Assembly: GCA_027306885.1 (NCBI GenBank)
Contig: DAHUYV010000038.1
Coordinates: forward strand, 1-39,328
Origin: Candidatus Dormiibacterota bacterium
GTDB lineage: Bacteria; Chloroflexota; Dormibacteria; Aeolococcales; Bog-877
Reading direction: 5' to 3'
DNA length: 39,328 nt
Shown: piece after piece, positions 34,510 to 39,328 of the stretch
Layout: each line of letters begins with the position of its first letter
How positions within the stretch are numbered: the stretch's first letter is position 1
The notes under the pieces: model-generated
The model's input: only the letters and a program-made list of their open reading frames with translations
What the model was told of the DNA's origin: nothing
Databases searched by the model: none
Translations under genes and position numbers: made by a program

Positions 34510-35264
34510 CGCCTACCTCCAGCTTCCGGGCCGCCCACCGAGGCACCCGGTCTCACGTCCAGGGTTGAGGCCGCCCCACTCCGTCCGGACAGCAGATCCG
34601 GACGCAACTGGCGGGCCCGCTCCAGCGCCGCCTCGCGCCGCCACGTGGCGATCTTCGCGTGGTCGCCGCTGCGAAGCACTGATGGTACCGAAAGTCCCTC
34701 GAAGACCGCCGGCCGCGTGTACTGGGGATACTCCGGAAGTCCGGCGGCGAAGCTCTCCTCGAGACTGGAAGTGGGATCGCCCAGGGTCCCCGGCAGCTGT
34801 CGGGCCACGGCCTCCACCAGCACCATCGCCGCCAGCTCGCCACCGGCGAGGACGAAGTCGCCCACCGAGACCTCCTCCAGGCCGAGCCCAGTCGTCACCC
34901 GTTCGTCAACCCCCTCGTACCTGCCGCATACCAGGAGCAGCCTCGGCGCTTCCGCCAACTCCTCAACCAGGAGCTGACTCAGGCGCCGGCCGGGGGCGGA
35001 CATGAGGAGGGAGCGCGGCTCCGCCGTCCCCTCGAGCCCGCGCAGCTCGCGGATCGCGGCGAAGAGGGGCTCGGGGCGCAGGACCATCCCCGGCCCGCCC
35101 CCGAAGGGGATGTCGTCCACCTGGCGGCGGACTCCCAGCCCCCAGCGCCGCAGATCGTGGGCCTCCAGCTCAATGACGCCCGCCGTCAGGGCACGCCCCA
35201 CCACCCCCACCGCCAGCGGTCCAGGGAAGACCTCGGGAAAGAGGGTGAGCACGTCAACCCGCAT
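34506..35264 (-). CDS. trmD: tRNA (guanine-N1)-methyltransferase
   Basis: [82 protein letters not shown]. Confidence 0.96.
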   Translation of the reverse strand: MRVDVLTLFPEVFPGPLAVGVVGRALTAGVIELEAHDLRRWGLGVRRQVDDIPFGGGPGMVLRPEPLFAAIRELRGLEGTAEPRSLLMSAPGRRLSQLLVEELAEAPRLLLVCGRYEGVDERVTTGLGLEEVSVGDFVLAGGELAAMVLVEAVARQLPGTLGDPTSSLEESFAAGLPEYPQYTRPAVFEGLSVPSVLRSGDHAKIATWRREAALERARQLRPDLLSGRSGAASTLDVRPGASVGGPEAGGRR

Positions 35265-35769
35265 CCGCCCACGCCTCCAGGAACCGGCTGGCCACCCGCA
35301 TGCGGCCGGAGCTGAGATCGATCTCCAGCACCGCGGCCCGCACCGCCGGCACCGCCACGTCGCCGTGGTCGGTCCGGACCAGGTAGATGTCGTTGGCGGG
35401 ATAGGCCTCCACCTCCACCAGCTCGCCCCTCTGGGCTCCGGTCTCGTCCTCGACCTTCAGCCCAACCAGTTGGAAGTGGAAGTACTCCCCAGGCGGCAGC
35501 GGCCGGGCGCGCTCCAGCGGCACCTCGAGGTACTCCCCGACCAGCCGCTCCGCCCCCATCCGGTCCTCCACCTCACCCAGCCGACAGAGAAGATGACGCC
35601 CGGCCCGGCGGCTCGCCTTCACCTCCAGCTCGCGGCCCGCCACCACCACCAGGGACCCCGGGGGCAGCCGCTCCGGGTCACCGCCGAGCAGCTCCAGCGC
35701 CAGCTCGCCCTCCAGCCCGTGGGCCCGGGCCACCCTGGCCACCCGGACCCGCTGGGGAGCCTCGGTCAA
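35254..35769 (-). CDS. rimM: 16S rRNA processing protein RimM
   Basis: RVARVARAHGLEGELALELLGG; LPPGEYFHFQLVGLKVEDETGAQRGELVEVEAYPANDIYLVR. Confidence 0.93.
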   Translation of the reverse strand: MTEAPQRVRVARVARAHGLEGELALELLGGDPERLPPGSLVVVAGRELEVKASRRAGRHLLCRLGEVEDRMGAERLVGEYLEVPLERARPLPPGEYFHFQLVGLKVEDETGAQRGELVEVEAYPANDIYLVRTDHGDVAVPAVRAAVLEIDLSSGRMRVASRFLEAWADAG

Positions 35770-36005
35770 TCCTCCACCTCCACCTGGACCCGATCGCGGT
35801 CCCGAAGCGAAGCGGCCCGGACCACCATGCGGATGGCGTCGACATGTCGGCCTTGGCGGCCGATCACCCGACCCAGGTCCTCGGGAGCGGTGCGCACCCG
35901 GACCAGGTAGTGGTGCCCATCCCCCTCCACCTCCACCCTCACGTCCTCCGGCCGGCTGACGATCTGACGGATGATGTGGGTCACCAGCTCCCCGTAGTCG
36001 GCCAC
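35766..36005 (-). CDS. khpA: KH-domain RNA-binding protein KhpA
   Basis: VADYGELVTHIIRQIVSRPEDVRVEVEG...EDLGRVIGRQGRHVDAIRMVVRAAS; between rimM and rpsP. Start GTG 36005. Confidence 0.92.
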   Translation of the reverse strand: MADYGELVTHIIRQIVSRPEDVRVEVEGDGHHYLVRVRTAPEDLGRVIGRQGRHVDAIRMVVRAASLRDRDRVQVEVED

Positions 36006-36009
36006 CTCC

Positions 36010-36438
36010 TCAGGCCCCCGGTTCGGGCTCGCCTTCCACGGCGGCCCCGCTGGCGTCCTCGGCCTCAGCGGCCGCCTCCGGCTCCGCGGTCTGGGCTTCC
36101 GCCTCGATCGGCTCGGCCGCGGTTGCCGCCGGCTCTGCCGCGCCGGCCGCCTCCGCCGCGGGGACCTCGCCGGCTCGCGGCCGCCGGGGACGCGCCTCGA
36201 GCATGCCCTGGCGCTCCAGCAGCTCCCGCACCGCGTCGGAGGGGCGAGCGCCGGTGGCCATCCAGTGGCGGATCCGCTCGTCCTCCAGGTGGACGACGGC
36301 GGGCTCGCGCAGCGGGTCGTAGTACCCGACCAGCTCGATGAAGCGGCCATCCCGGGGGGAGCGTGCGTCCGCCACCACCACCCGGTAGAAGGGCCGCTTC
36401 TTGGCCCCCATTCGCTTCAGCCGGATCTTCACTGCCAT
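36010..36438 (-). CDS. rpsP: 30S ribosomal protein S16 with long acidic tail
   Basis: [44 protein letters not shown]-terminal Ala/Glu/Pro-rich extension. Confidence 0.96.
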   Translation of the reverse strand: MAVKIRLKRMGAKKRPFYRVVVADARSPRDGRFIELVGYYDPLREPAVVHLEDERIRHWMATGARPSDAVRELLERQGMLEARPRRPRAGEVPAAEAAGAAEPAATAAEPIEAEAQTAEPEAAAEAEDASGAAVEGEPEPGA

Positions 36439-36462
36439 CTCGCGATACCTCCTGGTGCCACC

Positions 36463-37830
36463 TCAACCCCGCAGCAGGGGCAACCCGCCGCGGGGACTCT
36501 TGAGCAATTCCTGGGCGAGGCGCCGCCGGCCCCCGGTCCCAGAGAGGCTCTTCATCATCACCCGCATCTGTTCGAAGCCTTTGATCAGCCGCGACACCTC
36601 GGCCGGAGTGGTCCCGCTGCCCCGGGCGATCCGCCGCCGGCGCGAGCTGTCCACCAGCTCCGGGCGGCGCCGCTCCTCAGGGGTCATGGAGAGAACGATG
36701 GCCTCCAGGTGGTGCAGCTGGCGCTCGTCGGGGAGGGCCGAACCCTGCGCCTTGATCAGGTCGCGGCCGCCGGGCATCAGGCCGAGGATCGATTCCAGCG
36801 GCCCCAGGCGACGGAGCTGCCGGAGCTGGGTCACGAAGTCGTCCAGGGTCAGCCGGCCCTCACGCATCCGCTCCTGGGCGGACTCGGCCTCCTCCTGGCT
36901 GATCTGCTCCTGGCTCCTCTCGATGAGGGTGAGCACGTCCCCCATCCCCAGGATCCGCCGGGCCATGCGCTCGGGGTGGAACGGCTCCAGATCCCGCGGT
37001 CGCTCGCCCACCCCGCAGTACCAGACCTTGAGGCCGATGGCCGCTCGCATCGAGAGGGCGGCGCCTCCCCGGGCATCGCCGTCGAGCTTGGTGAGAACGA
37101 TGCCGTCAACCCCGACCTGGTCCTTGAAGGCGCCCGCCACCCGGACCGCCTCCTGGCCGGTCATGGCATCCACCACCAGGAGCGAGTGCTGCACCGGCAC
37201 CGCGCCCCGGAGCGCCTGGAGCTCGTCCATCAGCGGCTGGTCGAGATGGAGGCGACCGGCGGTGTCCACCACGACCACGTCGGCCCCCTGGCGCCGGGCG
37301 GTGGCGAGCGCCTGGGCCACCCCCCGGCCCAGCCCGTGGCTGCCGTCCGGCACCAGCATCGGGATCTGCTGCTCGTCGGCCATGGTGCGCAGCTGCTCCA
37401 CGGCGGCGGGACGGCGCAGGTCGGCGGCGATGAGAACCGGACGGTGGCCATCCGCCCGGACCAGCAGGGCGAGCTTCACCGCCGTTGTGGTCTTGCCCGC
37501 GCCCTGCAGCCCCAAGAGGAGGATCGTCGTGGGCGGCTCCGGGTTGTAGGTGATCCCCGAGTCCTCCCCACCCAGCAGCTCGACCAGCTCGCCGAAGACG
37601 ATCTTGATCACCTGCTGGCCGGGGGTGAGGCTCTCCAGGACGTCGGAGCCCACCGCCCTGGTGCGCACCCGATCGACGAACTCCCGGGCGACCTTGTAGT
37701 TGACGTCAGCCTCGAGCAGCGCCAGTCGCACCTCCCGGAGCCCCGCCTCCACGTCCTCAGGGTTCAACCGTCCCTTGGCGGTGAGGTGCTTGAAGGCCAG
37801 CCCCAGCTTGTCGGTGAGGGTGTCGAACAT
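36463..37830 (-). CDS. ffh: signal recognition particle GTPase Ffh
   Basis: MFDTLTDKLGLAFKHLTAKGRLNPEDVEAGLREVRLALLEADVNYKV; LLLGLQGAGKTTTAVKLA; VVDTAGRLHLDQPLMDEL; LTKLDGDARGGAALSM. Confidence 0.97.
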   Translation of the reverse strand: MFDTLTDKLGLAFKHLTAKGRLNPEDVEAGLREVRLALLEADVNYKVAREFVDRVRTRAVGSDVLESLTPGQQVIKIVFGELVELLGGEDSGITYNPEPPTTILLLGLQGAGKTTTAVKLALLVRADGHRPVLIAADLRRPAAVEQLRTMADEQQIPMLVPDGSHGLGRGVAQALATARRQGADVVVVDTAGRLHLDQPLMDELQALRGAVPVQHSLLVVDAMTGQEAVRVAGAFKDQVGVDGIVLTKLDGDARGGAALSMRAAIGLKVWYCGVGERPRDLEPFHPERMARRILGMGDVLTLIERSQEQISQEEAESAQERMREGRLTLDDFVTQLRQLRRLGPLESILGLMPGGRDLIKAQGSALPDERQLHHLEAIVLSMTPEERRRPELVDSSRRRRIARGSGTTPAEVSRLIKGFEQMRVMMKSLSGTGGRRRLAQELLKSPRGGLPLLRG

Positions 37831-38147
37831 CAGGGTCGGGCGGCCCCCCGCTCCAGGCTGGCGAGCCGCTCCTCCAGCTCCTCACTGTGCCGCTCGGCCG
37901 CCTCCAGCTGGCGGCACAAGCCGACCTGCTGCTCCATGGTCTCCATCTTGCGCAGCCCGCGCCGCAGCAGGTCGTGGGCGGCGGCCCGGGACACCGCCAG
38001 GGACTGGGCCAGCTCGCTCACCGACCAGTCCTCCTCCAGGTGCAGCCGGAGCGCTTCCCGCTGGCGCTCGGTGAGGGCCGCCCCGTAGGCATCGAGCAGC
38101 CGGAGGCGGCTGATTCGAGAGCGAGCCAAATCTGCTGTCAAGTTCAA
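37830..38147 (-). CDS. ylxM: YlxM/p13-like helix-turn-helix protein
   Basis: LLDAYGAALTERQREALRLHLEEDWSVSELAQSLAVSRAAAHDLLRRGLRKMETMEQQVG; directly upstream of ffh with 1-nt TGATG overlap. Confidence 0.88.
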   Translation of the reverse strand: MNLTADLARSRISRLRLLDAYGAALTERQREALRLHLEEDWSVSELAQSLAVSRAAAHDLLRRGLRKMETMEQQVGLCRQLEAAERHSEELEERLASLERGAARP

Positions 38148-38185
38148 GGCCTTGACACCATACCGCCTGGCCCGAGCCGCCGCAA

Positions 38186-38213
38186 GCGGGAGCGCGGTCC
38201 TCCCCGCTCCCGC
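38186..38213. terminator. hairpin after GNAT (38233), no U-tract
   Basis: GCGGGAGCG-(CGGTCCTCCC)-CGCTCCCGC, 9-bp perfect stem. Confidence 0.4.
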
Positions 38214-38232
38214 CGGACGCCGGCGACCGAGC

Positions 38233-38835
38233 TCAGCCGGCCACTTTCCGATCCGGCCAGCGCCGGCGGGTCACCCGGTAGAGGACGTGGTGGGAAAGGC
38301 GGCTCCCGGGGAGCGGCCTCGGGTGCTCGAAGTCACCCTTCGGGCCCCGGGTCATCCCCAGCCGCCTCATGACCGCGATGGAGCGCTCGTTGCCAGGGCT
38401 GGTGAAGGAGACGAGCTCGGGCAGCCCCAGCGCCACGAAGCCAAAATCGAGGGCGGCGCGGGCCGCCTCGGTGGCGCACCCCTGGCCCAGGCGGAGCGCG
38501 CCAGCCGCCAGCCGACCTCCACCGCCGGGGTGAAGGGAGCCTCGACCCCGGGGAATCGACAGGCCGGTGAATCCTATGAACTCCCCGCTCCCGATCACCT
38601 CGACGGCCCAGAGCCCAAGGCCGTCCTTTGAGAAGCCGGCCTCGATCCGATCGACGAGGGCGCCGATCTCCTCCCTGCTCATGAGAGCGGGGAAATGGGC
38701 CATGACCTCACGATCGGCGTTCAGCGTCGCGAAGGGGGCCCGGTCCTGCGGGCGGAAGCGGCGCAGCCGCAGCCGGTCGGTAGCGAGGAGGGCGGCGGCG
38801 CTGTTCTGCCCTCGGCCCACCTTCGGCGTCGCCAA
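38233..38835 (-). CDS. GNAT-family acetyltransferase (RimJ/RimL-like)
   Basis: LLATDRLRLRRFRPQDRAPFATLNADREVMAHFPALMSREE; GQGCATEAARAALDFGFVALGLPELVSFTSPGNERSIAVMRRLGM. Confidence 0.9.
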   Translation of the reverse strand: MATPKVGRGQNSAAALLATDRLRLRRFRPQDRAPFATLNADREVMAHFPALMSREEIGALVDRIEAGFSKDGLGLWAVEVIGSGEFIGFTGLSIPRGRGSLHPGGGGRLAAGALRLGQGCATEAARAALDFGFVALGLPELVSFTSPGNERSIAVMRRLGMTRGPKGDFEHPRPLPGSRLSHHVLYRVTRRRWPDRKVAG

Positions 38836-38849
38836 CTCCCCCGCCCACC

Positions 38850-38865
38850 GGAGGCGGCCGCCTCC
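38850..38865. repeat. 16-bp perfect palindrome in the ftsY-GNAT gap
   Basis: GGAGGCGGCCGCCTCC; flanking ACCG/CGGT extends the stem with one bulge. Confidence 0.7.
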
Positions 38866-38919
38866 CGGTCCTCCTGCAAGGCGGGATGATGCCGGCGCTC
38901 CGGGCCTCCCCGAGGGAAC

Positions 38920-39328
38920 TCAGCCAGGGTCGGGGGCGCCCGGCTCGTCGGCCAGCAACGCCTCGACGTACAGTGCGGGGTCGAAGTCCTCCAGGTCCTC
39001 CGGGGCCTCCCCCAGGCCCACCAGTTTGACGGGCACTCCCAGCTCGCGCTCGACCTGGAAGACGTAGCCGCCACGGGCGCTGCCATCGAGTTTGGTGAGC
39101 ACCAGACCGGTGGCACCGATCACCTCGGAGAAGGAACGCGCCTGGGCCAGGGCGTTGGCGCCCACATAGGCGTCCAGCACCAGGAGAGCCTCCTGGGGCT
39201 GGCCCGGCAGCTGGGCCGCGATCACTCGCTTTACCTTGGCCAGCTCCTGCATCAGGTTGTCCTTGGTGTGCAGGCGGCCGGCGGTGTCCACCAGGACCAC
39301 GTCGCGGCCCCGGGCCACCGCCGCCGCC
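38920..39328 (-). CDS. ftsY: signal recognition particle receptor FtsY, C-terminal part (5' end beyond window)
   Basis: DVVLVDTAGRLHTKDNLMQELAKVKRVI; LVLDAYVGANALAQARSFSEVIGATGLVLTKLDGSARGGYVFQVERELGVPVKLVGLGEAPEDLEDFDP. Confidence 0.95.
   Translation of the reverse strand, partial: AAAVARGRDVVLVDTAGRLHTKDNLMQELAKVKRVIAAQLPGQPQEALLVLDAYVGANALAQARSFSEVIGATGLVLTKLDGSARGGYVFQVERELGVPVKLVGLGEAPEDLEDFDPALYVEALLADEPGAPDPG

Noticed and set aside
38152-38157. TTGACA on plus strand near ylxM as a -35 box
   Set aside because: No TANNNT about 17 bp downstream on that strand and no plus-strand gene follows.
1-39328. CRISPR array, IS elements, prophage or toxin-antitoxin modules
   Set aside because: No regularly spaced repeats, transposase/integrase motifs or recognisable TA pairs seen in the translations or by eye.

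Overview
This is a high-GC bacterial chromosomal window, tightly packed with about 42 genes and almost entirely coding. I see no transposase, phage genes or CRISPR array. Recognisable blocks: class-V aminotransferase (runs off the left edge) and acyl-CoA carboxylase; rnhB; a minus-strand run of MBL hydrolase, glycosyltransferase, amidohydrolase, membrane protein, PMT-type mannosyltransferase, PH-like protein, mtnP, ThiF/MoeB and three small DsrE/F/H (TusDCB)-like proteins; tRNA-Leu(UAA); SprT-like metallopeptidase; cupredoxin lipoprotein; PLP aminotransferase; class-I glutamine amidotransferase; ispG-rseP-dxr-cdsA-uppS-frr-pyrH-tsf-rpsB; GNAT; hslU-hslV-topA; ferredoxin reductase-like; GT39-like; CpaE/MinD-like ATPase; rplS-trmD-rimM-khpA-rpsP-ffh-ylxM; GNAT; ftsY (runs off the right edge). 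Most of this is housekeeping. The most interesting signals are: (1) a DsrE/F/H-like plus E1-like (ThiF/MoeB) sulfur-relay-type cassette with an apparently leaderless promoter and no TusA/TusE/DsrC in view; (2) repeated -10-like hexamers (TANNNT, especially TAGACT) 6-11 nt before start codons, suggesting common leaderless initiation; (3) two candidate leaderless micro-uORFs whose stop codons overlap the starts of mtnP and a GNAT gene; (4) several strong GC hairpins without U-tracts at gene ends. All family calls come from reading motifs in the translations; no searches were run. The lineage (actinobacterial, Chloroflexota or Dormibacterota-like) is a guess from GC content and gene order.
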